A stretch of 64,000 bases of DNA from Hypomesus transpacificus. Lineage: Eukaryota; Chordata; Actinopteri; Osmeriformes; Osmeridae. A model generated the notes under the pieces. That model saw only the letters and a program-made list of their open reading frames with translations, was not told where the DNA came from and ran no database searches. Made by a program: the position numbers and the translations under genes. Where the stretch lies: positions 124,001 to 188,000 of the forward strand of contig NW_025813703.1 of the NCBI RefSeq assembly GCF_021917145.1, in the 5' to 3' direction. How positions within the stretch are numbered: the first letter of the stretch is position 1; every line of letters starts with the position of its first letter. Below, piece by piece: positions 12,486 to 22,982 of this stretch.

Positions 12486-15400
12486 TCAGATCTGGCGGGC
12501 GGAGGGCCTACGGGACCTCCTCCTGGTGGACTGGGGCTTGCTCCGAGTTCCCACTGTCTTTTGGGATTTGGAAGCGCGTGGGATGATTCGTTTTCTCGCA
12601 CCTTCATCCGAGTTAGAATCGTCGTCTTCTGAAAAAAATCGTTTTGGGAAACCGTCACGTCGGATGGGTTTCAAGTGTGAGATGTGTGTGCAGACATGTG
12701 TGTGTGTATGTGTGTGTGTTTATGTTTTTGTTTGTGTGTGTTTGTTTGTTTGTTTGTGTGTGAATATGTTTATATATTTGTGTGTGTGTGTGTGTGTGTG
12801 TGCATGTGTGGATGTGTGTGAGTGTGAGTGTGGATTGCATTAACGGAGTTCCTCTTACCATCGTCGTCCTCGACACTGTTGGCAGCAGCGCCTGGTGGGG
12901 AGGAGAACAACCACAGGTCAGAGGTCACAGTGTCATGGTCACATGACACTGTGACAGGTTGTGTTGTGTCACAGGTTGTGTTTCAGCGCAGTCTCCGCAA
13001 TAGAATATAACTTTATTGTCCATCCCGGATGAACATTTGTATTAGTATCACTTTCCATTAACAAACATCACACACACAAACATTCTCCATTGATTATATA
13101 CATGTTACAGTCTTTCTATACATTTGCTAAATCCTTTAAGGTTATTAATACATTCACAGCCAACATGTTCCACTACACTAGATGAATGAGTAAATATTCG
13201 GACACATCTGAAGTCACTTACCAGCACCATTCACTACATTTGGCTTGGGAGCTGAAGGAAGGCAAGATAAACATGTTAGCCTGGTTTTAGCCTATTCATG
13301 TCCAGCATGCGATGTATGTCAACATGTCATGCATGTGATGCATGTATATTCATCCTGTATGTGATGTAGGTTGATAGTGTTGGGCAAGCTTGGGAAGTGT
13401 AGTGAGCGCTATACTAGTTACTCAACAGTTCAGTACAGTTTATTAAACATTAAGCTCTGCTTATTGTTCTCACTGCTCCCAAACCAATTTGAAAACATAA
13501 GGCTCTAAATTGAGGTAAAGTACATATGTTATATCTGTATATGTATAATATACTATGCAGTTACGGTGTACCAAAACTCAGTGTAATGGCGGTGGCTTCA
13601 CCAACTAATCTTTAGCACTTTTATTAAACTCCGCTGTGCTTAAGCTTTCGAAATGTTTGCTGAAATGTAGCTTGTGTGGACGCTACTGCAATGACCAATA
13701 ACCAATAACTTGACCAATAAATGCGCTTCGCTACTCAACAGCCATTTGATCCAGAAAACAACAGCTCTACCACTATGCTCCGGAGGAATGCAGTCAAACT
13801 AGTAACGCGGTACTTGTAGTGACGCTGCTGCCCCGCAAGCTGAATGTACAGTCTGTCTGTGTTGTGTCGCGCTGCCAGAGGCATGTTTACATGTGAGGTC
13901 GGACGGCAGATACTCACCCTCAGGAGCGGCTTCTGCACTGGTGCTGCTGGCATCTGAAACATGCAGTCGGTTAGGGTCAAGGGTCATGGTTAAGGTTAGG
14001 GCGCCATGCTGGTTAGGGCGCCATGCTACTGGACTTATAATGACAGTATTCTGAGCATGTGGAAGGTAACTGGATGCTTACCTGCTGTCCCTCGATTGTC
14101 ATACAGAGGTTCGTCTGCAGAAAGACAGACAAGGTCATGAGCAGCGCAACCCCAGGAGTTCATTTACGTTTGGGTCAGAGGCCAAGCTCACAGAGTGAGG
14201 AAGCTGTGTCATTGTTCGAGACTGCAGGCACGAATGCAGGGTAACTCTGTGACGTGTCTCTGCAACGGACCCTTCGGGCCATGCTAGCTGTCAGGATGAT
14301 GTAACCCTAACATGCCTAACAGGCAAACTGTCTACTGTTGACACAACTGTGGACTGCCGCTAGGAGGCAGGCTGGAACAAGGCTACATTTTCCCCTACTG
14401 TTGCTGCCTCTGATCCCCTCTCTGCTGCCTCTGATCCTCCTGCTTCACTGACTTCAGGGAGATGGGGCCAGAGTTGGAGAGGAGCTACACTCCGAAGGAC
14501 GCAGAGTTAGAGAGGAGCTGAGCTCAGAAGGATGGAGAGTTAGAGAGGAGCTGAGCTCAGAAGGATGGAGAGTTAGAGAGGAGCTGAGCTCAGAAGGATG
14601 CAGAGTTAGAGAGGAGCTGAGCTCAGAAGGATGGAGAGTTAGAGAGGAGCTGAGCTCAGAAGAATGGAGAGTTAGAGAGGAGCTGAGCTCAGAAGGATGG
14701 AGAGTTAGAGAGGAGCTGAGCTCAGAAGGATGCAGAGTTAGAGAGGAGCTGAGCTCACCGTTGGGCTGGTCTGGGGAGACGGCGTTCATGCTTTCTGTGG
14801 ACATAACAGGAAAAATCGGTTAAGCCTTCACATGGATGTTCAGACGCACACCCGTTCAGGAATTGGTCGTCTAGCTAGTTTGTGGAGGTAGCTGATAGGT
14901 TGACTAACTGGTTAGTGTAAGTAGCTGATAGGTTGACTAATTGGTTAGTGTAAGTAGCTGATAGGTAGGTTGACTCGCTTGTTGGTGGTGGCAGCAGGTT
15001 GACTAGCTGGTTAGGGGGCAGCAGTTAGGATTAGGGTTAGCTGGACAGACAGAAGCTAACCCAGGGAAGGTAACAGTTAGCTAGGTAGTTTAAGGTAACA
15101 ACCCATGAAGGGTTAGGGTTAGCTGGTTAGCGGAGACTAACCCATGAAGGGTTAGCTGGTTAGCTGGTTAGCTGGTTAGCGGAGACTAGCCCATAAAGCA
15201 GACTCACCAGTGGGAGCTTCGTCAGAGGTGGAGTCCTTGTCTGTTGGTGACAGAACACAGTTCATCATTACTGGCCTGATAGGGCTTTAATTCCATCAAT
15301 ATCAATACATCAGATTGTGGACTAATGGTTACCTGTGGACATGGCTTGGATACCCCCATCTAAAACATGACACAAACACACACACACACACATAATGAAC

Positions 15401-15710
15401 AATGACAACACTTATGATTGTAAGATGAATATAATTCCAGGCAGTAATATCTCAAGTCCAACAACAAGACTGGTAACTGAGCAGCTGTTCATCTCACCGT
15501 TCGTATCTAGTTCAGCTTCCACTAGCAGAACTACTAGCGAGAGGAAAATCAGAATATTCCTGGAACACAGTCAGGTAGTAAGATTATTCTTACTGCTCTT
15601 CATAACACATCTTAGAGGTTCTGTCACACTCTGCCCCTGCCTCAGTCTCAGAAAGACCTGTTGTGTCTGTACCTGTCTGTCTGTACCTGTCTGTCTGTCT
15701 GTGTCTGTAC

Positions 15711-15744
<34 letters not shown>

Positions 15745-15870
15745 GTCTGTCTGTGTAACATATTCCTGTACCTATACCTGTACCTGGTGGTAATATATTC
15801 CTGTATCTGTACCTGGTAATTATAGAGTCCTGGACCTGAGAGAAAGGAGAGGCTCCTACCTGGGCGGCAT
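12486..15870 (-). CDS. Small secreted acidic protein with basic tail, tandem paralogue of the starmaker-like gene, 147 aa
   Basis: Exons (minus): 15870-15860, 15559-15498, 15359-15333, 15240-15208, 14794-14759, 14114-14082, 13953-13918, 13251-13222, 12891-12859, 12628-12486. They join in one frame of 148 codons ending in TGA. The signal peptide is MPPRNILIFLSLVVLLVEA. Acidic and Ser/Thr/Ala-rich modules follow, then VEDDDEDDDSNSDEG and a Lys/Arg-rich C-terminus (GARKRIIPRASK to RRRSRRPSARQI). The first two coding exons are 11 and 62 nt, exactly as in the neighbour starting at 6720. The intron phases (2, then all 1) also match, so the two are tandem duplicates. An RKR triplet between the acidic and basic parts could be a furin-type site. 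An acidic/basic polyampholyte of this kind suggests a mineral-matrix or collagen-binding role, but that is inference. Classical SCPP genes have phase-0 introns, so assignment to that family is not safe. Confidence 0.68.
14460..14758. repeat. 33-bp minisatellite abutting an exon donor, open in frame
   Basis: Nine copies of a 33-bp unit (minus strand GAGCTCAGCTCCTCTCTAAC plus 13 bp) start at the splice donor of the 14794-14759 exon. In the exon frame each copy encodes ELSSSLTLHPS. The frame stays open through all nine copies and stops just after them. Only the first copy has GTGAGC (the donor); the others have CTGAGC. Confidence 0.9.
15661..15760. repeat. (CTGT)n microsatellite
   Basis: Interrupted CTGT/GTCT repeats lie in the first intron of the upstream acidic-protein gene. 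They produce low-complexity ORFs on both strands. Confidence 0.85.
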
Positions 15871-15947
15871 GCTGAGGTGAGTCTGGCGTACAGTACAGCG
15901 TAGATATTGCACTTCTACTGGTCCTCAGTGCCAGCCAGCTGGGGGAA

Positions 15948-15955
15948 CTTTTATA
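15948..15955 (-). promoter_or_regulatory. TATA box of the upstream acidic-protein gene
   Basis: TATAAAAG on the minus strand, 78 bp upstream of the ATG at 15870. It predicts transcription starting near 15920 and a short 5' UTR. Confidence 0.65.
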
Positions 15956-16019
15956 GCACCTCAAATGTCATGTGGGGGCTGGGACTTGAAGGGGAGGGGC
16001 TGGTTGAGCTGGGGGGACG

Positions 16020-16240
16020 AGGGGATGGGACTGGGTGGGGTGGAGGGTGAGTCAGGTAAGATGACGGTGGGGCTGGGGGAGGAGGGGGGAGGGATGGTAA
16101 GATGAGGGTGGGGCTGGGGGAGGAGGGGGGAGGGATGGTAAGATGAGGGTGGGCTGGGGGAGGAGGGGGGAGGGATGGTAAGATGAGGGTGGGCTGGGGG
16201 AGGAGGGGGGAGGGATGGTAAGATGAGGGTGGGCTGGGTA
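16020..16240. repeat. 40-bp G-rich minisatellite upstream of a TATA promoter
   Basis: Four to five copies of a 40-41 bp unit (AGATGAGGGTGGGCTGGGGG followed by AGGAGGGGGGAGGGATGGTA) begin about 70 bp beyond the TATA box at 15948. The marker AGATGAGGG recurs at 16100, 16141, 16181 and 16221. Confidence 0.9.
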
Positions 16241-18269
16241 GGAGACTAGGAAGTTGATAAAGAGGGCGGGGAAGTGGTGCGAGAGGAGAAACACAGATAT
16301 CCTGTTCCTGTGATATGAAGGATGTCATGCAAGGATGGTTATAGCCCATGCAGGCTGTTCTCCAGAGGGTCTATCTGGTCATCGCTAAAGACTGTTGCAG
16401 ACGACTCAAGACAACAGACATCCCTCCCAGGAACACACACACACAATGTTTCACATTGTAAACACACATACTTTGCTCACACACACTTTCCCTTGTACCA
16501 CACACACAGGTGAGGCACCTGGGAATTCCCTTCGCGGCACGGTTGAGACAACAGAGACACAACCTGACAAGGTCAAACGAAACACTCTGATAGCGTTCCA
16601 ACAACCTGGTGAAATGTTAAAAGGATCTGGTTCATTCAAACATAATGCTTGGAATCTAGATTCCACGATGGACTTGATACTCTTCCATGATTGCATCAGA
16701 CATTAACCAAACTCCTGACTTGGCTGTGGACCGCCATTGTTCCTTCTGAGTGTTCATTTTCAAACGTTCCTATCCATCAGATGGATAGATTCAGTATTGC
16801 TAGAGTCTACTCCTAACCCTGTCGGAATTCCCCTGTTGGTCATGCCTGTGTGTGTCTGTTTCGGTTTGCCTACGTGTGTGTCTCCATGTGTGTGTGTGTG
16901 TGTGTGTCTATGTGTGTCTATGTGTGTGTGAGAGTGTCTTTGTCTGTGTGAACTCATTGCCCCAAAGACATAACATGAATGAAAACTAGATTGATCTGAA
17001 GATAACATTGAGCTGTTAGAGTTAGTTCATTACTCCGTTAATCCCAGCCACAACATTCCTGTCCTTTCCCTTAACCCTGACATTTATAGTTCAGGGCTTT
17101 GTACACTCAGTCTGAAATACACTGTACAGCCAGTCTGGAATAGACTGTTCACCCAGTCTAGAATATACTCTAAACCCAGTCTGAAATGTTATACTGTTCA
17201 CCCATTCTGAAATGTACTGTATAGCTTATCTGGAATATACTGTACTGTACACCAGGCTGTGTAGGCAAGATATAGCATACTGTACAGGACACACCGTAGC
17301 AGGGCAGTAACACTGGGCAGCTGTCTTTCTCCTCGCAGGACGAAATGCCCCGTAAGACTCCCCCGATCCTCGACTGAAACTCAATCATCTGGCTCCTTTG
17401 CGTTTTATCAGACGGAACAAATGCCAATGGAAATGAATTGGCCGTCTTCAGACAAGACAGGAAGTGTTAGCTTTCCCGTGTTTGTATGGCGCATGTCTCC
17501 GGAGCAGCGTCTGGGCTCCAGCGGCCATAATGGGAGAGAGCAGAGTTACCTCTCACACGCCTCGGCCCTCTGGTATTCTGGTGCCGCGCGGCTCGCTATC
17601 AAAGGGCCTCTCTGTCTGCCTCCTAAAAGGATTTCTCTCTGTAAGTGTAAAAGGATAATTACCGCTCCTCTCCCCCATTATGGAGCCCCTGAGTGGGCCG
17701 TTTTACTCTTTTCAAGGCAAACAGTCGCACGGAAAGTCTTTGAAAGCTGGTAAGGTCAGATTTACATGTTTATAGAGGAGCCTGTGAGTGCACTACTGCT
17801 CTGTTCCATTAGTGCAGAACTTCAACCTACAGTTCTACCCCCGCTCATTACCCCACCCGCAGTCCTATTTCACCATTGCGTTATTTACCCATCTTTCAGG
17901 TTTAATACCCCACCTTTAGCTTTATTACCTCACCTACTGTATTACCCACCCTTCAGCTGTACTACCTCACCTACAGTCCCACTCTACCCTTATTACCCCA
18001 CCATTCAGCTTTATTACCCCACCTTAGCTTTATCGCTCCGTCTTTCTGTTCGATTATCCTACTGTTCTACCCTACCCTACAATTCCACCTCGTCCTTCAG
18101 TTCTCCCTCACCCTATAATTCTACTCAACTCTACAGTTCAGTTCTACTTCAACCTACAGTTCTACCTCAACCGACAGTTTTACCTCAACCTACTGCTCTA
18201 TCATGCCCTACTGTTATGTCTCACCATTCAACCCTGCCTCACCCTACAGTTATAACTCACCTTAACCAA

Positions 18270-18460
18270 CAAGAGTCTGGTCAGGAGTCAGTACAAGAGT
18301 CAGGAGTCAGGACGAGTCAGAACAAGAGCCAGGAGTCAGGACGAGTCAGAACAAGAGCCAGGAGTCAGGACAGGATTCAGTGGAGGAGTCGAGACACAAG
18401 TCAGGAGAGGAGTCAGGACACGAGTTAGGACACAAGTCAGAAGAGGAGTCAGGAGTCAGG
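18270..18460. repeat. GAGTCAGGA(C/G) degenerate tandem repeat
   Basis: Repeated CAGGAGTCAGGACGAGTCAG-type units of variable length occur on the plus strand and end the low-complexity ORF beginning at 17766. Confidence 0.8.
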
Positions 18461-19839
18461 ACAGCGCGCATGGCAGCGTATCAGTTACATCTGATTGGCT
18501 GCAGTAATCTGATGTGATGACACCTGTGCTCTGAGGAGGCTAAGTGGGCCGTCTCTGTGTAGACCAGCACTCACCGCTGCCAGGTCGGCAATATCCACGC
18601 TCTCCATCATCAGGAAGAATTACTGCACATGACCAGCACATACCAGACAGGATTTATGGAAAGTATTGATGACTTGAATGATATAAAGTGTCATGCATGA
18701 ACCTGCTGCTCTCCATTATCTGACAGATATCCATGACCTGCATGCAGAGTGTCCTTCAGGCTTATTGTTCATCTCCTAATATGAATCTTTAGTTCATTCA
18801 AGACTAATGCAGCATTGTAGAGCGACATCTTCACTAAATGATGTAGGAATTAGACCCAAGACTATACTAAACAGTTAAAAACAAGGATACGCCAAAATGT
18901 GGATAGAAGGTTTGTGTCCATTTGTCATTCACCAACATTTACCATGTGGTAAGGTAATGAAAGTTTTGCCATTGTTGCTCAGTTATATCACAGTAGCCTG
19001 TCCTGTACAAAGACACATCGTGCATTCTCTTTGCTCAGGAGACGAGTCTGGGTCACACCGTGAAAGCAGCTGAAATCAACCTTCTAGTCTACATAACCCA
19101 ACTCTGTGAGCTCCTCTGAGGGTGTGGAGGACAAACACCGGAACCTTCCTGAGTTTCGCCGCTTCCGTTAAACTGACTGGAGAGTGAACTATCACCATAA
19201 ATCTATCTCAGAGATCCCAGATGTGTCCTATGAGAAAGATGTATATCTGAGTAATGATTGCCTGTCTGCCTATCGTCCACTCCATGAAGAGCAGAATGAC
19301 ACGGGGTATCCAGTGGGGTTCCTGCAAAACTGTTTGTATAAAATATATATATATAAGGCGGGTGGCTAATTACATATAAAAAATGAAGATATGCTTGTTG
19401 ATGCTTTTTCTCCTGGAAGCTCAAATCTGTAATTATTTTTTTCACCAGATGCAGTTATTAAAATGGGCCGCTAGATGTCGCTCTAGGTCCACAACTAAAA
19501 GGTAAGAATATCTCAGATGGGTTTTTAAAGGGACAGTAAAAGATGTGTGCATGTGTGTGCCCTAGCCAAGTAATGCTGGCTCGTTGCTGGCTGCGTTGCG
19601 ATGATCTGAATACAGCCATTCTGATAATAAATCGGTAGAAAAGAAAACCAACCAATGTGCACCACACAGTTTCTCTAGTAGAAACACTGTGGGTGAAAAA
19701 ACTCATCAACATTTGTACTTCTTACCACTTGGTTCACCTTTTCTGATCAACATGAAATGTGTGAAAGTTTGCCAGTTATTTTTCACTTTAGCTGTGTCAG
19801 GGCAGTTCTTCTTTGCCTAAGTTGGATGTCAGTTAAATG

Positions 19840-19945
19840 CCAGTATGTGTGAGCATGAATGGGTGAATGAGAGGCAAAATTGTAAAGCGCTTTGGGTGCC
19901 GCCAAGGTATAAAAACGCGCTGTATAAATGCAGTCCATTTACCAT
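19840..19945 (+). mobile_element. LINE/SINE 3' tail fragment
   Basis: TTGTAAAGCGCTTTGGGTG followed by GCTGTATAAATGCAGTCC is a widely repeated fish retroelement 3' end of the type that pairs an AAAGCGCTTTGGG box with a TATAAATGCAGTCCATTTA box. The assignment to an L2-type element is from memory and not certain. Confidence 0.45.
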
Positions 19946-20029
19946 TTTGTACTATTTATGTTAAACTTCAGTTTAAGTACAAAACATACACACAAAACCA
20001 GTTCCCTTTCACATTTCACAGCTTTTCAT

Positions 20030-20035
20030 TTTATT
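20030..20035 (-). terminator. Poly(A) signal of the C80-like gene
   Basis: AATAAA on the minus strand about 245 bp downstream of the stop codon at 20278. It is the nearest canonical signal. Confidence 0.5.
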
Positions 20036-20277
20036 GTGTCCACCCATCTTTCTACATATTACATATGAGACTGAAACAGGCTGAAACAAAGAGTAGGGCA
20101 TAGAGAAGAACAACATGACAGCCAAATCAATAATAACAATTTTCCATATTTAAAGCAGTTTGAGCAATGTCATTAGACGATCAGAACGTTGCATACAATC
20201 CACCTTGTGTTTACTTTTTGTCATGCCACTGGCCAAGACCCATTGACAGTTAAACGTCCGGCTGTAATGTTTAATCC

Positions 20278-22982
20278 TCAATTAATATTTAATCCCGAGT
20301 CCTCAACATGGACATTCTGTTGTGGGGAGCCAATGCATCCTCTCACCAGCTTCTTCCCCTCAGGGGTTCCTCGAAAGAATTCAAGAAAAGATGAGAACAC
20401 ATACTTATTCATCACCTTCACCTTTCCAAATATGTCAATCTCAGTCTCCTGATCATGGTCTACCCCGCTCATTATCTGCTTGGACCTGGTGAAAAGAGAG
20501 TTTTCTTTTGCAACCACCTCATTCAACCATACCAGCTTTTCTTGCTTCACAATCTCCTTCGACTGGTCCACCATGCAGCCGTAAAATCCTCGCCTCTGGT
20601 TCTCGTGTGAGGGGTCCTCTGACGCCATGGGGTGCTCTTTCCCGACAAAAGCCGTGCAGAGGGTGTCGTCGGAGCCTTTGGACCGGCCTACTTCGCAGGC
20701 GATAACACTCATGAGGAAAAGCGAGAACGTTCTGAAGTTGTGCACAGACGCCGAGAACACTGCAGCCATGAAGTAGCGACCCCAGTTCTCACAGTTGTGG
20801 ACACAATGCAGGAGCTGAAAGGTTTGGCGGCAGAAATGGTTGAATTCTGATGGATTGAGTCCCTGTGTCAACTCTTGGAGGGAATAGTACTTCTTCTGGA
20901 TCCTGTAAGCGACTGTGAACTTCAATATTTCTTCCAGATTGTTAGGATTCATATACTTGCCAACAAGAAAGACACGGAAGGTTTTCCTCTGCACCTGGTA
21001 AATGCAGTCATTCAGAACATAGTATAAATCTAATTCTGCATCTTCCCTGGCATTGTATCGAATCTCCACTGCTAAGTCTAGGATCGTGGCAATGTGTTTT
21101 ATTGGAATCTTTTGATCTGGCTCCTTGTCCAGAAGCCAAACTGCCGTAAAGTTGGGGCGATTATCATTTGGGATATAATCATGAGCACGCCTTTTATCAT
21201 GCTGTTCAAAGAACAGACTCCAAGTCAGACCTTCAAGACAGTCGATGGATGTGTACTTTTTGCGCAGGTCCTTAGGGACAAACATTTGAGGGTGGGTTGG
21301 CCATTCAAGAGTCTCGATATACAAAGCATGTCCTTGGTAATTTGATATGGCCTGTCCTTCCTGTCCAGTCTCCACTTTGGTTAACAAGCCACCTCTTTGG
21401 TCGAGTTGAGCAATCACTTTTTTCCTAGTGTCTTTGGTCCTCCAGACTCCCTCGTGTTCGGTCACTATCTCCCCGTATGGGTTCACAGAGATTTTGGAAC
21501 TGCTCAAGTGTAACGTGGTCTCCACGTGAAGGGACCTCAGTGTTTGCAGAAGCAGCTTTGCAAAGGACAGGTCTTTTCCAAGCTCGCAACCAACCAGGCT
21601 CAATGTGCCCAGATGAGTGTTACCTATTGCCATTGCTGCAACAACTTGAGCAAGCTCTTCTGGCTCATAACCTCCTAGTTGAGCCCTTCTTTCATTGCCC
21701 ATAGTGCCATGACCAACCAATGTCACAATGCTATATCTAGTTATATCGGTCTCAGAGCCCTTAAGGACATGCAGTGCCCCTTTGTCATAACTCAGAAGAG
21801 TGGATCTAGTAGGACACCTCTCAAACAGGAATAATGCTGACTCAATGACTTCTGGTTTGTTCTCCATGATCACAATATGTTGGTGGTCATAGCTGTTTGC
21901 ACTGCCCCAAATGCTCTGATCATGCATGTCGACCACTTGCATTACTTTAGATGCAGTGTCCTTCTGCTCAACCTTCTCGCTTTCCATCTGCATAAAAAGG
22001 TTGGAAGAAAATGTGTGCATATTTGTAAGCAATTTCCCCACATATTGACCACATTATTATTAATTTTGAATTACAAACACAAGGCCTTATGTTATGGTTA
22101 TGGCTGCAGGTGGCATTCTTATACAGAGTATTCCATGACTCAGATGTGAGAAGGGGGTTTACATTTGCAAAACGAACATTGTTGGTCTTGTCGTTGTCAC
22201 GTTGATCAGTAGCACTCGTAACAGCATCATCTGAATATGTTGGGTGGGTCATCAGGTCTGATGGAGTCTTTTCAGGAAGTGACAGCCTGCACATAAGATT
22301 ACATTTACATACATTTACAGCACATTAATCCAAGAGACAGTGCTGTCATAGTCACTACCAGTCAAGCCAAATTCTACATAAGTATATTTTAGAATATACA
22401 GCATCTCACCTATTAGTTGTGTTGATCAACTGCACACTATGGGTAGCCAAATTCAAGCCTATTACAAGAGAACAGAGAAATTAGGATTCTCTGTGTAACA
22501 ATTTCTCTCATTAATTATTGTTAGACGGTTTAACATACAAACTAGCATCCAGTTAGTGTTGTTAATAAATGTTAACACTGGTGGAGATTGAAAGACATTT
22601 GAGTCATTATTGGAATGTTGGGATGTCAACTATGGACTGGAATGAGATCTACTGTGAACAAAAATGGATGTGATGTTGATTTAGCAGTGCTCTGAAATAT
22701 AATGTCATGTATCTCTTTAAGACAAAGAAATGATGTTTGCAACCATCTCTTCAAGAGCAAATTATACTATGTATATAGGATCCACTTCATAGGGGAAGTG
22801 ACCACGTATCCAAGAGCTTTGGAACACATGCTACTTTTTAAACATTCAAACGGATAGTTTTAACACCCACCTGGAACCCTTTACTTTGTTACAATGCAGA
22901 AAATATTTTCAACAATGAATAAGAGCATCTTTGTTTACCTAAACAATCAAATAAATATAACTATCTTACCTCTGATCACCAT
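20278..22982 (-). CDS. Peptidase C80 (CPD-like) domain protein, ~631 aa, uncharacterised
   Basis: Exons (minus): 22982-22970, 22458-22410, 22286-22163 (donor GTAAAC chosen because it alone gives a good phase-0 join), 21987-20278. The last exon encodes 569 of about 631 residues. Residues about 100-245 resemble the C80 family of self-processing cysteine proteases. There is a DHQHIVIMEN strand, then LVGHG (His about 155), LGGYEPEELA, LVGCELG (Cys about 196) and SVNPYGE. The His-to-Cys gap is 41 residues, near the family spacing. In bacteria the domain is activated by inositol hexakisphosphate inside secreted toxins; here it sits in an ordinary animal protein. No signal peptide or obvious membrane anchor is seen, so it is probably intracellular. 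The C-terminal 370 residues (around FFEQHDKRRAHDYIPND and the Cys-rich FCRQTFQLLHCVHNCENWG) are unknown to me. It is head to head with stmnd1. The first two exons are tiny and less certain than the last. Confidence 0.7.

Larger units (their letters stand above)
16245..20000. other. Intergenic region without a recognised gene
   Basis: It holds a (GT)n tract near 16880-16935, a polypyrimidine CTACC/TTACC-rich stretch at 17830-18250, a GAGTCAGGA-type repeat at 18270-18460, and a LINE-like tail near 19.8-19.95 kb. The 220-codon plus-strand ORF at 17766-18428 is low complexity. The block at about 17330-17745 is complex, non-repetitive sequence and may be regulatory. Confidence 0.5.

Noticed and set aside
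16395-16706. 103-codon plus-strand ORF
   Set aside because: There is no recognisable motif, it overlaps AC-rich sequence, and ORFs of this length are expected by chance.
17766-18428. 220-codon plus-strand ORF
   Set aside because: It is built from a pyrimidine-rich CTACC/TTACC tract and a GAGTCAGGA repeat. Composition is low complexity, with no domain and no exon signals.
22125-22163. Alternative donor GTATAAG at 22124 for the third C80-like gene exon
   Set aside because: It would give a phase-2 join to an exon that must be entered in phase 0. GTAAAC at 22162 keeps the frame.
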